Assembly (NCBI GenBank): GCA_016215605.1
Contig: JACRJB010000002.1
Coordinates: 1 to 64,000 of the forward strand
Length of the DNA stretch: 64,000 nt
Direction of reading: 5' to 3'
Source of the DNA: Rhodopseudomonas palustris
Lineage (GTDB): Bacteria > Pseudomonadota > Alphaproteobacteria > Rhizobiales > Xanthobacteraceae
A model generated the notes under the pieces. The model did no database searches. It was not told the origin of the DNA and worked only from the letters and a program-made list of their open reading frames with translations. The position numbers and the translations under genes were made by a program. Within the stretch, counting starts at the first letter, position 1. Each line of letters opens with the position of its first letter. Of this stretch, positions 20,272 through 29,947 are shown one piece after another.

Positions 20272-21597
20272 ATGAGCAAGCGTCCGCCGCCCGCTACCAA
20301 CCTGTTCGCCGCCGCCGGGCTCGAGCGCGAGGCGCCGCGGCCGTTGCCGGACCGGCTGCGGCCGCGCGTGCTCGCCGACGTCGTCGGCCAGGATCACATC
20401 CTCGGCCCCGACGGCGCGCTGACGCGGATGCTGCAGACCCGCACGCTCGGCTCGCTGGTGTTCTGGGGCCCGCCCGGCACCGGCAAGACCACGGTCGCGC
20501 GGCTGCTCGCCGATGCCACCGAGCTGCATTTCGAGCAGATCTCCGCGGTGTTCTCCGGCGTCGCCGATCTGAAGAAAGTGTTCGACGCCGCGCGCGCCCG
20601 CCGCGAGATGGGCACCGGCACGCTGCTGTTCGTGGACGAGGTGCATCGCTTCAACAAGGCGCAGCAGGACTCGTTTCTGCCGGTGATGGAGGACGGCACC
20701 GTGGTGCTGGTCGGCGCCACCACCGAGAACCCGTCGTTCGAGCTGAATGCGGCGTTGCTGTCTCGCGCGCGTGTCCTCGTGTTTCAGTCGCTCGATGCCG
20801 CGGCGATCGAGAAGTTGTTCACGCACGCCGAAGAGGTTGAAGGCCGCAAGCTGCCGCTCGACGCCGAGGCGCGGGCGGTGCTGGTGCGGATGGCCGACGG
20901 CGACGGCCGCGCCTCGCTGACGCTGGCCGAAGAGGTCTGGCGCTCGGCGCGCGACGGCGAAGTGTTCAATGCCGCGCAGCTTCAGGAAATCCTGCAGCGC
21001 CGCGCGCCGATCTACGACAAGAGCGCCGACGGCCACTACAATCTGATCTCCGCGCTGCATAAATCGGTGCGCGGCTCCGATCCGGACGCGGCGCTGTACT
21101 ATCTGTGCCGGATGCTCGACGCCGGCGAGGACCCGCTGTTTCTCGCCCGCCGCGTGGTGCGGATGGCGGTCGAGGACATTGGGCTCGCCGATCCGCAGGC
21201 GCTGGTGATCTGCAACGCCGCCAAGGACGCCTACGACTTCCTCGGCTCGCCCGAGGGCGAACTGGCGATCGCGCAGGCGGTGATCTATCTCGCCACCGCG
21301 CCGAAATCCAACGCCGGCTACACCGCCTACAAGGCGGCGATGGCGACCGCCAAGCGCGCCGGCTCGCTGCTGCCGCCCAAGCACATCCTCAACGCGCCGA
21401 CCGGGCTGATGAAGTCCGAAGGCTATGGCGGCGGCTATCAATACGATCACGACACGCCCGAAGGCTTCTCCGGCCAGGAGTACTTCCCGGACGCGCTCGG
21501 CCACCAGACCTTCTACGATCCGCCCGACCGCGGCTTCGAACGCGAGATCCGCAAGCGCCTTGATTACTGGGCCAAGCTGCGGGCCAGCAAGTCGTGA
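20272..21597 (+). CDS. rarA: Replication-associated recombination protein RarA (MgsA)
   Basis: RarA is a clamp-loader-like AAA+ ATPase that acts at stalled replication forks. The 441-residue product has the AAA+ Walker A GPPGTGKTT (residues about 64-72), Walker B with LLFVDEVHRFNKAQQD (about 120-135), sensor GATTENPSFELN, and the C-terminal tetramerisation region with NAPTGLMKSEGYGGGYQYDH. Length is usual. The last 50 codons are repeated in damaged form at 22442-22593, so this 3' end seems to have been involved in an insertion. Confidence 0.95.
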   Translation: MSKRPPPATNLFAAAGLEREAPRPLPDRLRPRVLADVVGQDHILGPDGALTRMLQTRTLGSLVFWGPPGTGKTTVARLLADATELHFEQISAVFSGVADLKKVFDAARARREMGTGTLLFVDEVHRFNKAQQDSFLPVMEDGTVVLVGATTENPSFELNAALLSRARVLVFQSLDAAAIEKLFTHAEEVEGRKLPLDAEARAVLVRMADGDGRASLTLAEEVWRSARDGEVFNAAQLQEILQRRAPIYDKSADGHYNLISALHKSVRGSDPDAALYYLCRMLDAGEDPLFLARRVVRMAVEDIGLADPQALVICNAAKDAYDFLGSPEGELAIAQAVIYLATAPKSNAGYTAYKAAMATAKRAGSLLPPKHILNAPTGLMKSEGYGGGYQYDHDTPEGFSGQEYFPDALGHQTFYDPPDRGFEREIRKRLDYWAKLRASKS

Positions 21598-21603
21598 AAT
21601 CCG

Positions 21604-21646
21604 CCGTCATTCCGGGGCGCGCGCAGCGCGAACCCGGAATCCCGAT
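21604..21646. repeat. Half unit of 'gtcattccggggcg' repeat
   Basis: gtcattccggggcgcgcgcagcg followed by cgaacccggaatcccg, immediately after the rarA stop. It is a shortened copy of the units at 15583 and 16882; another half unit is at about 26656-26690 after the TPR protein gene. Confidence 0.6.
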
Positions 21647-21675
21647 GTTCAGGTTCGCCGACCGCGCGTGTCGGA

Positions 21676-22215
21676 CTAGACAAACCAGGACGTTGGGCAA
21701 GGCATCGGGCAGGGCCCCGGCTGGGCCTCCTTCATCTGCCAAAGCGTCCAGAGCCAGTACACCCACGCGACAGCGCACAGACATGGAAACGCGATCAGGG
21801 CTTTGCCCGCCCACTTCGCCCATCTGCTTCCTCCGGCGCTGAGCTTCGGATACGCGTCGCGCAGCTCCGTGCTGACTCGTGGATTGTGCTTCCAGTTCTT
21901 GATCAGCGCGCTCTGCGCCGACCAGGCGGCTGCGATTGCGAACAGCGAGGAGAGGCTTGCGATCAGTCCGACGAAAGCCATCACGAAAAGCAGCGGGCGA
22001 ACATGGCTGGACGTGAGCTGTCCCGCTTTGCCCTCCATCAGGAAGCCGCTCAAGCCGAACAACCAGGTCTGAATTGTCAGCAACAGCGACATCCGCTGTT
22101 GAATCAGCGAGTTCTCGTGTTCGCAATAGCCCCGATACAGCCGATACGACTCGAAGAAATCATCGGTGGTTGCCGGCGCACGAGACGAGGCAGTGAAGGT
22201 TTGGCGAAGCCACAT
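21676..22215 (-). CDS. Uncharacterised membrane protein
   Basis: A 179-residue protein, start chosen at 22215 because GGAGG lies five bases upstream; in-frame ATGs at 22239 and 22236 lack this. There is a soluble N terminus with DDFFESYRLYRGYCEHENS, then three hydrophobic segments at about residues 48-66 (LLLTIQTWLFGLSGFLM), 76-100 and 143-165. The pattern 'YCEHEN...QR...L...Q.WLFG' resembles small bacterial membrane proteins of unknown role (some call them RipA-like), but this is a weak resemblance. It lies in the segment bracketed by rarA and the broken rarA copy, and its codon use is a little less GC-biased than its neighbours. Confidence 0.7.
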   Translation of the reverse strand: MWLRQTFTASSRAPATTDDFFESYRLYRGYCEHENSLIQQRMSLLLTIQTWLFGLSGFLMEGKAGQLTSSHVRPLLFVMAFVGLIASLSSLFAIAAAWSAQSALIKNWKHNPRVSTELRDAYPKLSAGGSRWAKWAGKALIAFPCLCAVAWVYWLWTLWQMKEAQPGPCPMPCPTSWFV

Positions 22216-22441
22216 CGAATCCTCCAAGGGATTCATCATTCGATCTGCAATTTCTGCCGGGTGGCCGAGCGAGGCCCGCACGTCGGGGAGCGGTGGACCG
22301 CCACCGTGTCGCCAGCGGCAATATCGCTGGCCCGGCTCGTCCTCGATGCAAAATAGTCGGTCGCGGCCGACCTGCGGATCATAGGCCCGATCCGCGCGTG
22401 GCGAGTAGCATCGTGGTAGCGGCCGTCAAAAAAGCAGGGCA

Positions 22442-22593
22442 GACGCGAAAGGCGTCTCCGGCCAGGAGTACTTCCCGGACGTGCTCGGCCACCAGACGTT
22501 CGACGATCCGCCGACTGCGGCTTCGAACGCGAGATCCGCAAGCGGCTGGACGACTGGGCCAAGCTGCGCGCGGCAAAGGTATCCGGATCGTAG
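22442..22593 (+). pseudogene. Broken second copy of the rarA 3' end
   Basis: About 150 bases closely match the last 50 codons of rarA (21449-21597): VSGQEYFPDVLGHQTF is readable, then a one-base loss near 22508-22516 shifts the frame, after which FEREIRKRLDDWAKLRA reads in another frame up to a TAG. The copy differs from the rarA end at a number of positions, so it is not a recent tandem duplication. It looks like a displaced native 3' end left behind when a segment carrying its own rarA end was recombined in. The rest of the 22216-22839 gap contains no convincing gene. Confidence 0.8.
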
Positions 22594-22839
22594 TCGTCGC
22601 CGCGCCGGACTGATTCGGCGAATCGAGATGCGACAATGCGACTTGGTAGCAGAGCTCTGGATCTGCATGGGCCGAGTTGATTGTATCAGGATGCCGATCG
22701 TTCGACGGCTTTTCCCAATCGGAAACCAAGACGCTCAAATTAGCGAGGAGTTGTCGCGACGCCTCGGGTCACCGATCGGATCTCTTAAGCTCAGCCGTGC
22801 TGAATTGCCGGTCCCCGACGCATTTCAGGGACGCACTAT

Positions 22840-24822
22840 TTGACCCCAATGAAGACGGCCGAAAGCAATTTCAAAGCGACGATTCTCGCAAAGGCGCAGG
22901 CCAGTGCGGCGTTGCAGAATCTGAACCTCACCCTGATCTCGAATGTCGCGATTGCGGCCTCGCTGGCGTTTCTCCTCCACCAGGACGGCAAGGGGACGGC
23001 GGCCGCATGGTGGCTGACGGCGACGGTGGCGCTGGCGGTGTTGCGCTGGGCCTGGGTGTCGCATCTGCTCGCCGCGCGTATCGATCAGCACGATCCGCTG
23101 CGCCTGCTGCGGCATCTCACCTGGTTCGCGCTGGCGGGCGGGCTGCTGTGGAGCGCCGTGCCGCTCGGCTTCGACGCGTTCACCAAGGAGAGCGTCGACT
23201 ACGTCATCTTCATCATGGTCGGCGTCACCACCGGCGCGATCATCCAGAGCGTCGCCTATCCCAGGATCGGCTTCGCGTTCGGCGCGCCGGTGATGTTCTC
23301 GACGCTGATCGGGATCGTTTCGTCGGGCAAGAGTACCGCCTTCATCATCTCGCTGGACGGCCTGTTTCTCACCTTCATGCTGTTCCGCGCCGCCGTGATG
23401 GGCGAGCGCAGCTTCATCGCCAGCCAGATCACCGCGTTCGAGGCGACCAACCTCGCGGAATCCCTCGCGCAGGCCAATGTCGAGGTGCTGAACACCAACC
23501 GTGCGCTGGAACGGCTGGCGCGGGCCGATCCGTTGACCGGGCTCGCCAATCGCAGCCACTTCCGGGAGGTCGCCGCTGCGGCGTGCTCGTCGCGGCGCGG
23601 TGTCGCCTTCGTGCTGTTCGACATCGACAGATTCAAGACGATCAACGACACGCGCGGTCACGACACCGGCGATCGGGTGATCGGGGCTGTGGCCGACGTG
23701 CTGCAGTCCGTCTGTGGGCCGGGCGATCTGCCGGTGCGTCTGGGGGGCGACGAGTTCATCGTCGTGGTGCAGGGAGACGATGTCGCAGAGCGCGCCCGAG
23801 CGCTCGCCGAACGGTTCGCCGAGGCGGTGAAGACGCCCTTGGAGGCCGCCGGGCATCCGCTGCAGCTCAGCTGCTCGATCGGCATCGCGGCGCACAGCGG
23901 TGGCCCGATCGATGTGGAGGAGTTGTTTGCCCGCGCCGACGCGGCGCTGTACCGCGCCAAGGACGATGGCCGCGCCTGCACGCGGGTGTTCGACGCGAGG
24001 ATGCACGACGAATTCGTCCTGCAGCGCCGGATCGACAGCGATCTGCCGCGCGCACTGGCGCTGGGGCGGCTTCACGTCGAGTTCCAGCCCCAGGTGGTGA
24101 TGGCGACGCGCGAGGTGATCGGCTTCGAGGCCTTGCTGCGATGGCGACATCCGATCGCCGGGATGATCCCACCGCCGGAGATCGTCAGCGCCGCCATCAG
24201 GCTGCAATTGTCGGCGCAGCTCCTGAGCTTCGTCGCCGAGCAGGTCTGCGATTTCCTGCTGGCGCTGGACGGCGCCGGCGCACCGCCGGTGCGGGTCGCC
24301 GTCAACGTTTCGCCGCGCGAATTGTCGATGCATTCGCCCGCCGAGATCCTGAAGGAAGCGACGCTGCGGGCCGGCGTCGATCCGCGCCGGATCGAGATCG
24401 AGATCACCGAGGACGCGCTGTTCGATCCGAAGCAATGCGCGCGCGAACTGCAGCAGATCGATCAGTACGGCTTCGCATTGGCGATCGACGATTTCGGCGT
24501 CGGCCATTCGTCGATCGCCAATCTCATGACCATCGAGCTCGATACGATCAAGATCGACCGCTCGTTCGTTCACGACATCGCGTCCAACCGCCAGAATCAG
24601 CAACTGGTCGCCGCCATCACCGCCGTCGCCCGCCCGCTCGGACACGGAATCATCGCCGAGGGCGTCGAGAGCGAAGAGGAGGCGGAGGTGCTGCGCCTGC
24701 TCGGTTGCTCCTGCGGGCAGGGCTGGCTCTACGGCCGGCCGATGCAGGAGAGCGACGCGATCGCGTGGCTGACCGGCGAGCGTGGCGGCGTCGACCTGCG
24801 CACCGCGGCTCTGCGGGCCTGA
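22840..24822 (+). CDS. Membrane GGDEF-EAL protein (cyclic di-GMP turnover)
   Basis: A 660-residue two-domain signalling protein. The N-terminal 170 residues contain about five membrane segments (for example VAIAASLAFLLHQ, and WFALAGGLLWSAVPLG), without an obvious sensor. The GGDEF motif is intact at 302-306 (RLGGDEFIVV), so diguanylate cyclase activity is possible. The EAL domain begins GFEALLRWRHP (EAL 430-432) and keeps the later EITEDALF, DDFGVGHSS and EGVESEEE motifs expected of active phosphodiesterases. The TTG at 22840 has an AGGGA eight bases upstream; an ATG three codons later is the alternative start. It is a single gene. Confidence 0.92.
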   Translation: MTPMKTAESNFKATILAKAQASAALQNLNLTLISNVAIAASLAFLLHQDGKGTAAAWWLTATVALAVLRWAWVSHLLAARIDQHDPLRLLRHLTWFALAGGLLWSAVPLGFDAFTKESVDYVIFIMVGVTTGAIIQSVAYPRIGFAFGAPVMFSTLIGIVSSGKSTAFIISLDGLFLTFMLFRAAVMGERSFIASQITAFEATNLAESLAQANVEVLNTNRALERLARADPLTGLANRSHFREVAAAACSSRRGVAFVLFDIDRFKTINDTRGHDTGDRVIGAVADVLQSVCGPGDLPVRLGGDEFIVVVQGDDVAERARALAERFAEAVKTPLEAAGHPLQLSCSIGIAAHSGGPIDVEELFARADAALYRAKDDGRACTRVFDARMHDEFVLQRRIDSDLPRALALGRLHVEFQPQVVMATREVIGFEALLRWRHPIAGMIPPPEIVSAAIRLQLSAQLLSFVAEQVCDFLLALDGAGAPPVRVAVNVSPRELSMHSPAEILKEATLRAGVDPRRIEIEITEDALFDPKQCARELQQIDQYGFALAIDDFGVGHSSIANLMTIELDTIKIDRSFVHDIASNRQNQQLVAAITAVARPLGHGIIAEGVESEEEAEVLRLLGCSCGQGWLYGRPMQESDAIAWLTGERGGVDLRTAALRA

Positions 24823-24827
24823 ACGCA

Positions 24828-24932
24828 AGAGCGTTTTCGAGCGAAGTGGAAACCGGTTCGCGTGAAGAAAACGCGTCAAAACAAGAATCTAGAGCTCCGG
24901 TTCTGATTCTATCAGAACCGGAAAAGCTCTAG
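24828..24932. repeat. Dispersed palindromic repeat with an 11-base hairpin
   Basis: Starts agagcgttttcgagcgaagtg, continues through aaaacgcgtcaaaacaagaa, and ends with a perfect hairpin ccggttctgat-tct-atcagaaccgg (24897-24921) followed by agctctag, which complements agagct at 24891. I recognise this as a common intergenic element in Bradyrhizobium/Rhodopseudomonas genomes. It lies between convergent genes and may also end transcripts. Confidence 0.75.
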
Positions 24933-25048
24933 GCGTTCGAGCGCGGTCGCCGACGACGGATTCCGTGGTCGGCGACCGCGACGATGTGTGCGGCAGCCTC
25001 GCGGGCAGCTGTGGGCGAACGACGCTGCGCGCGCCGGCCGCGACGGGG

Positions 25049-25753
25049 CTAACCCGCCTGCCGCTGTGCGGCCGGTGCTTCGTCGAACCCGACGAACACC
25101 GCCGCCTCGCGCACCGGCTTGCGTTCCGACACCACCGCGTTGGCCGGGAAGGTCTCGTCCGGCCAGCCGAGCGCGATGCTCTTCATGATGATCTGGTCGT
25201 CGGCGATGCCGGCGTGTTCGCGCACCACCGGCGACTGCATGATGCCCTGGCTGTTGATGACGCAGCCGAGCCCGCGCGACCACGCGGCGTTGACCAGTGC
25301 GGTGGTCACCGCGCCGCAGTCGAACGGCGTGTCGTCGCTGCCGTCGAGCACGCGGTCGTAGGTGACGATGATGCACACCGGCGCGTCGAACTGGCGGAAG
25401 CCGCGCAGCACCCAGTCCTGCCGCGCATCCTTGTCGTCGCGCGCGATGCCCATCGCCGAGAACAGCTGCTTGGCGACGCCGACCTGGCGGTCGCGATGCG
25501 TCCCGGCGAACGGCTGCCCGGTGCGGAATTCGCGGCTGTGCGGTACGCCCGCCAGATTCCGCTCGGTGTTGCCGGCGCGGATCCGGTCGAGCGGCTCGCC
25601 GGTGATGACGTAGAAATTCCACGGCTGGGTGTTCATCGACGACGGCGCGCGCATCGCCAGCGTCAGGATTTCCTCGATCAGCGCGCGCGGCACCGGATCG
25701 GGCTTGTAGCCGCGGATGCTGCGGCGACCGAGGATCACGTCATCGAACTGCAT
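25049..25753 (-). CDS. Nitroreductase-family flavoprotein
   Basis: FMN-dependent NAD(P)H oxidoreductase, 234 residues from the ATG at 25753, which has a GGGGGAAG purine tract about nine bases upstream. The N terminus MQFDDVILGRRSIRGYKPDPVP has the RRSxR FMN-phosphate motif; RAPSSMNTQPWNFYVITGEP follows at about residues 36-55, and GLGCVINSQGIMQSP and LALGWPDE-like IALGWPDETFPAN near the C terminus are typical. The substrate is unknown. Confidence 0.93.
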   Translation of the reverse strand: MQFDDVILGRRSIRGYKPDPVPRALIEEILTLAMRAPSSMNTQPWNFYVITGEPLDRIRAGNTERNLAGVPHSREFRTGQPFAGTHRDRQVGVAKQLFSAMGIARDDKDARQDWVLRGFRQFDAPVCIIVTYDRVLDGSDDTPFDCGAVTTALVNAAWSRGLGCVINSQGIMQSPVVREHAGIADDQIIMKSIALGWPDETFPANAVVSERKPVREAAVFVGFDEAPAAQRQAG

Positions 25754-25921
25754 GTGGTGTAGCTTCCCCCGAATGGCTTTTGAATTGGCCGGGAGTTTCG
25801 CGGTTTCGCGATGGCCGCGCAAGGCGGCAGTGCGGCCGCGTCATTCCGTGCGGCGGGATAGCCGGGTGCGAGGCGGCGTTGTGCTATGCTCGCGCCGGAC
25901 GAAACCGCCGGGATATGTTCG

Positions 25922-26650
25922 ATGCGAGCGACCACACTGTTCCACACCCGCGCCGCGCGCGCCCATCGCCGGCTCGCCGTCGTCGCGCTGCTGCTGCTCG
26001 CCGCGGCGCCGGCGCGCGCCGACAGCGTCGAGGTCGCGCCCGGCGTGCAGGTGACCAAGAAGACCTATTCGGGGCCCGCCAATCAGCAGCCGTTCTTCGG
26101 CTTCGCCGCCAAGACGCCGGAGCAGCGCGCCGCCGACGAGACCTTCGTGAACGATCTGGTGGCGGCGACCGGCTCGCGGCAGAAGGCGTTCGACGAGGCC
26201 AGCCTGCGCGGCTGGCGCGCGCTCAGCAAGGGCAACGCCTCGGAAGCGGCCCTGCGGTTCAACCAGGCGTATCTGCTGGCGCCGGAGGAGAGCGCGATCT
26301 ATCACGGCTTCGCCATCGTCGCGATGATGCGTTTCAACGACATCGACTACGCCGATGAATTGTTCAAGCGCGCGCGCCGGCAGCCGCATCCGCTGAAGCC
26401 GCTGTTGTCCGATCACGGCCGCGCGCTGCTGATCGCCAAGCGGCCGCAGGAGGCGCGCGTCGTGCTGGAGCAGGCGGTGGCCGAGGCCCCGGAGCTCGCC
26501 GACGCCTGGTCGAATCTCGGCTTCGCCCGGTTGCAGAGCGGTGATGCCACCGGCGCCTGCGCCGCAGCGGACGAAGCCGCCACGCGAAAGCCATCCACCA
26601 CCGTCGCCAGCGACCTGGCGCAACTGCGCCGAACGGCGGCGTGCAAGTAA
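25922..26650 (+). CDS. Secreted tetratricopeptide-repeat protein
   Basis: A 242-residue protein beginning MRATTLFHTRAARAHRRLAV with a hydrophobic segment LLLLAAAPARA, a likely Sec signal peptide of about 38 residues. The body has TPR-like helices at about residues 92-125 (GWRALSKGNASEAALRFNQA) and 160-215 (ARVVLEQAVAEAPELADAW, NLGFARLQSGDATGACAAAD). TPR modules act as protein-interaction scaffolds; no enzymatic domain is visible. An upstream in-frame start at 25886 would put extra residues before the signal peptide. Three Cys near the end could form a disulphide. Confidence 0.75.
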   Translation: MRATTLFHTRAARAHRRLAVVALLLLAAAPARADSVEVAPGVQVTKKTYSGPANQQPFFGFAAKTPEQRAADETFVNDLVAATGSRQKAFDEASLRGWRALSKGNASEAALRFNQAYLLAPEESAIYHGFAIVAMMRFNDIDYADELFKRARRQPHPLKPLLSDHGRALLIAKRPQEARVVLEQAVAEAPELADAWSNLGFARLQSGDATGACAAADEAATRKPSTTVASDLAQLRRTAACK

Positions 26651-26797
26651 TCCACCGTCATTCCGGGGCGCGCGCAGCGCGAACCCTAAATCCCGAGATT
26701 CCGGGTTCGACGACATTGGGCCGGCGGCGCACGATCATCGCCCCGGACTGACCGCGTGATATAAACATCGGCGTCACAGGCCGGAGAGGTGCGCCGC

Positions 26798-27217
<420 letters not shown>

Positions 27218-27474
27218 GCGGGCCGCACGCCGGGAACCGCCCGGCGGATTTGCGTCAAGCTTGAATCAAACCGGTCCGGGCCGGTCAGCGGCACGGAAAC
27301 GCTGTTCGTGGTCGGGGCGTTGCCGGTGATTCCGGCGGGGTGAGTTTCACCACCGTTTAAGCAGTCGCGGGAAATGCTGGCGCCAGCGGCTATCGATAAC
27401 GATTTGCCGCTGGTCGATGCGGCAGCGCCCGGGCCCTCCGGGACGTCTCGGCATCGTCGGAAGGGCGGGTCTCG

Positions 27475-28875
27475 ATGTCGGTGTTGGGTCATTCAGCGGA
27501 ATGGGGAATGGGGCGGCGCGGCGAGGCGGTGCGCAGCCGTCCGCGCGATCGGTTGCGGCTGCGGCCGATGCTGGCGTTCGACGACCCCGCCGACGAGCGC
27601 GACTTCGTGCGCTACTACACCAGTTTCTACTATCGCTACGCACAGGTCAGCCTGATCGTCGGGATGCTGCTGGTGTCGGCCGATTTCCTCGTCGACATTC
27701 TCGCATCGAGGGCGACGCCGGCCAATCTGCTCCGCATTCAGCTCTGCGTGCCGCTGCTCGGCCTCGGCCTGGTCGGCTCGTTCGCCGATTTCGCGCGGCG
27801 CCACTGGCAGGCGGTGATGTCCGCACTGATCACGGCCGCCGCCGGCAGCCTGTTCTGGGTGCTGCTGCTGATCGACGGCGAGGGCGGCATGGGGCTGACC
27901 TCGTGGGTCGGCATCCTCAATTTCGTGTTTCTCGAATTCTATTGCTTCGTCATCCTCGGCGTCCAGTTCCGCTACGCGCTGGTCGCGGGCGTGGCGATCC
28001 TGCTGATGTTCGAAGCCGCGATGCTGCACGCGATCGGCGCCGACGGCGGCGCGTTCGCGTATCTGTCGTATCACGTCGCGACCCTGTTCATCCTGGCCGC
28101 GGGCATCGGCTGGTGGCGGGAATTCCTGCTGCGCAAGGGCTTCGCGGCGCAGACCAGCCTGAAGGCGGCGCAGAGCGTGCTGCGCAACCAGAACGGCCAT
28201 CTCGAGATCGAGGTGGAGCGCAGCACCCAGCGGATTCAGCGCACCCAGGACGTCACCATCGAGATCCTGACCTCGCTGGCGGAGACCCGCGACAACGAAA
28301 CCGGCAACCACATTCGCCGCACCCAGCATTACGTCCGGGCGTTGGCCCGCCGCCTGCAGTCGCACCCGTCCTTCGCGGCCTATCTGGTGGAGTCGCAGAT
28401 CGACATGCTGTTCAAATACGCGCCGCTGCACGACATCGGCAAGGTCGGCATTCCGGACAGCATTCTGCTCAAGCCGGGCAAGCTCGACCCGCACGAATTC
28501 GAGATCATGAAGACCCACACCACGCTCGGTTACCAGACCATCGTCAACGCCGAGAAGCGGCTCGGCACGCCGGTGGCGTTTCTCGCCTGCGCCAAGGAGA
28601 TCGCGCTCAGCCATCACGAGCGCTGGGACGGCAACGGCTACCCGAACGGGCTGGTGGGCGAGGCGATTCCGATTTCGGCGCGGCTGATGGCGGTGGCCGA
28701 CGTCTACGACGCGCTGACTTCGCGCCGCGTCTACAAGGAGGCGATGCCGCACGATCAGGCGGTCGCGATCATCAGCGACGGCAGCGGCCGGCAATTCGAC
28801 CCCGACGTGGTCGACGCCTTCGTCGCCATCGCCGCGGACGAACTCAAGGCGATCGCGGCGCGCTACGCGGACTGA
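27475..28875 (+). CDS. Membrane HD-GYP phosphodiesterase
   Basis: A 466-residue protein probably hydrolysing cyclic di-GMP. The N-terminal 200 residues hold about six membrane segments (such as VSLIVGMLLVSADFLV and LFWVLLLIDGEGG) with no known sensor. A short coiled-coil linker (about 215-250) leads to the HD-GYP domain: ETRDNETGNHIRRTQHYV at about 283-300, HDIGKVGIPD with His319-Asp320, HHERWDGNGYP with GYP at 388-390. All signature residues look intact. It overlaps nothing and is followed 14 bases later by an HXXEE-type gene. Confidence 0.94.
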   Translation: MSVLGHSAEWGMGRRGEAVRSRPRDRLRLRPMLAFDDPADERDFVRYYTSFYYRYAQVSLIVGMLLVSADFLVDILASRATPANLLRIQLCVPLLGLGLVGSFADFARRHWQAVMSALITAAAGSLFWVLLLIDGEGGMGLTSWVGILNFVFLEFYCFVILGVQFRYALVAGVAILLMFEAAMLHAIGADGGAFAYLSYHVATLFILAAGIGWWREFLLRKGFAAQTSLKAAQSVLRNQNGHLEIEVERSTQRIQRTQDVTIEILTSLAETRDNETGNHIRRTQHYVRALARRLQSHPSFAAYLVESQIDMLFKYAPLHDIGKVGIPDSILLKPGKLDPHEFEIMKTHTTLGYQTIVNAEKRLGTPVAFLACAKEIALSHHERWDGNGYPNGLVGEAIPISARLMAVADVYDALTSRRVYKEAMPHDQAVAIISDGSGRQFDPDVVDAFVAIAADELKAIAARYAD

Positions 28876-28889
28876 GCCGCGGGGCGGCC

Positions 28890-29570
28890 ATGCGCCCCGT
28901 CGCAGCGCGGCGGCTGACGCCGCCTGCTACGCCATTTGTTAATTCATCGAAGGTAGTATGCGCCATCCTCGTGGTTGTACCGGGAGTGGCCGTTATCAGA
29001 TCGTATTTCGAAACCCATTGGGTCGCGGCCGCGCTGTGCATGGGCGTGGCGCTGCTGTTGCTGCTGCCGCTCGGCGTGCCCGGCGGCGATCGCGCGCTGC
29101 TGCTGGTCTATCTGGCGTCGCCGATATACATGCTGCATCAGGTCGAGGAGCATCTCGGCGACCGCTTCCGCAGCTACGTCAACAGCAAGGTGTTCGGCGG
29201 CGTCGAAGCGCTGACGCCCGGCGACGTGCTGCTGATCAATCTGCCCGGGGTGTGGGGCATCAATCTCGCGGCGCTGTACGCCGCTTATTTCATCGCCCCC
29301 GGCTGGGGCCTCGCCGCGGCGTATCTGATCCTCGTCAACGGCCTCAGCCATGTCGGCATGGCAGCGCATCTGCGCGGCTACAACCCCGGCCTCGCCAGCG
29401 CCGCGCTGGTGTTCGTCCCGTTCGGCCTGTTCGCCGTGATCGAGATTCCCGGCACGGCGTTGCAGCACGGTGTCGGCCTCGCGATCGCGATCGGAATCCA
29501 CGCCGCCATCGCGCTGCATGCAAGGCAGCGGGCGCTGGCAGGGCGGGGTGGGTTGGGGCAGGCGGCTTAA
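28890..29570 (+). CDS. HXXEE-domain membrane protein
   Basis: A hydrophobic protein with five to six membrane segments and the motif MLHQVEEHLGD at about residue 82, which names the family. It also has a second conserved area, NGLSHVGMAAHLRGYNPGL. The function of the family is unknown. The start is uncertain: ATG at 28890 gives 226 residues with a non-membrane leader, while a GTG at 28986 would begin VAVIRSYFETHWVAA and give 194, closer to the usual size. It lies just after the HD-GYP gene and may be cotranscribed. Confidence 0.8.
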   Translation: MRPVAARRLTPPATPFVNSSKVVCAILVVVPGVAVIRSYFETHWVAAALCMGVALLLLLPLGVPGGDRALLLVYLASPIYMLHQVEEHLGDRFRSYVNSKVFGGVEALTPGDVLLINLPGVWGINLAALYAAYFIAPGWGLAAAYLILVNGLSHVGMAAHLRGYNPGLASAALVFVPFGLFAVIEIPGTALQHGVGLAIAIGIHAAIALHARQRALAGRGGLGQAA

Positions 29571-29674
29571 CTCCGCGGCCCGTAGGGCGGCGCTGAGCGA
29601 AGCGAAGCCCACTTGAAACGCGGTGTGCAAACGCGCGTGGGCACGGCGCTCCGCGCCTCTTGCCCTGACGCCGG
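29571..29674. repeat. 'gggcggcgctgagcgaagcgaagcccac' repeat
   Basis: A mosaic of short palindromes (cgtagggcggcgctgagcg, cgtgggcacggcg) between convergent genes. Similar wording recurs at about 31040-31300 and in the 32183-32225 repeat, so it is a dispersed intergenic element rather than coding. Confidence 0.45.
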
Positions 29675-29947
29675 CTACTTCGTGACGCCCTTGTTGTCCT
29701 TGGCGTCGCGCAGATTCTGGTCTTCCTTGGCGCGCAGCCAGTCGTAGGTGTCCGACGTCCTGCCGCCGCGCAGGCCCTGGCCGGTGGTCGGGTCGCCGCC
29801 ATTGTTCATGCCGAAGGTCGAATCCTTGCCGACCGCCGGATTGGTTCCCGGATTGACCTGCTCGCCGCGCCCCGTCGAGGTCGCCTGCGCCATCGCCGCG
29901 CCGGACATTGCAACCACACACGCCGCGGCCATCATCAGCTTCATCAT
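29675..29947 (-). CDS. Small secreted protein of unknown function
   Basis: A 90-residue product with a clear signal peptide, KLMMAAACVVAMSGAAMAQA, cleaved near residue 21. The mature part is short, polar and Gly/Asn-rich (GMNNGGDPTTGQGLRGGR) ending DNKGVTK. No known domain was recognised. It is divergent from the next gene by about 315 bases. Confidence 0.65.
   Translation of the reverse strand: MMKLMMAAACVVAMSGAAMAQATSTGRGEQVNPGTNPAVGKDSTFGMNNGGDPTTGQGLRGGRTSDTYDWLRAKEDQNLRDAKDNKGVTK

Noticed and set aside
22677-24932. 751-codon rightward frame over the GGDEF-EAL gene
   Set aside because: The GGDEF and EAL motifs are in another frame, and this one has a repetitive Arg-rich composition.
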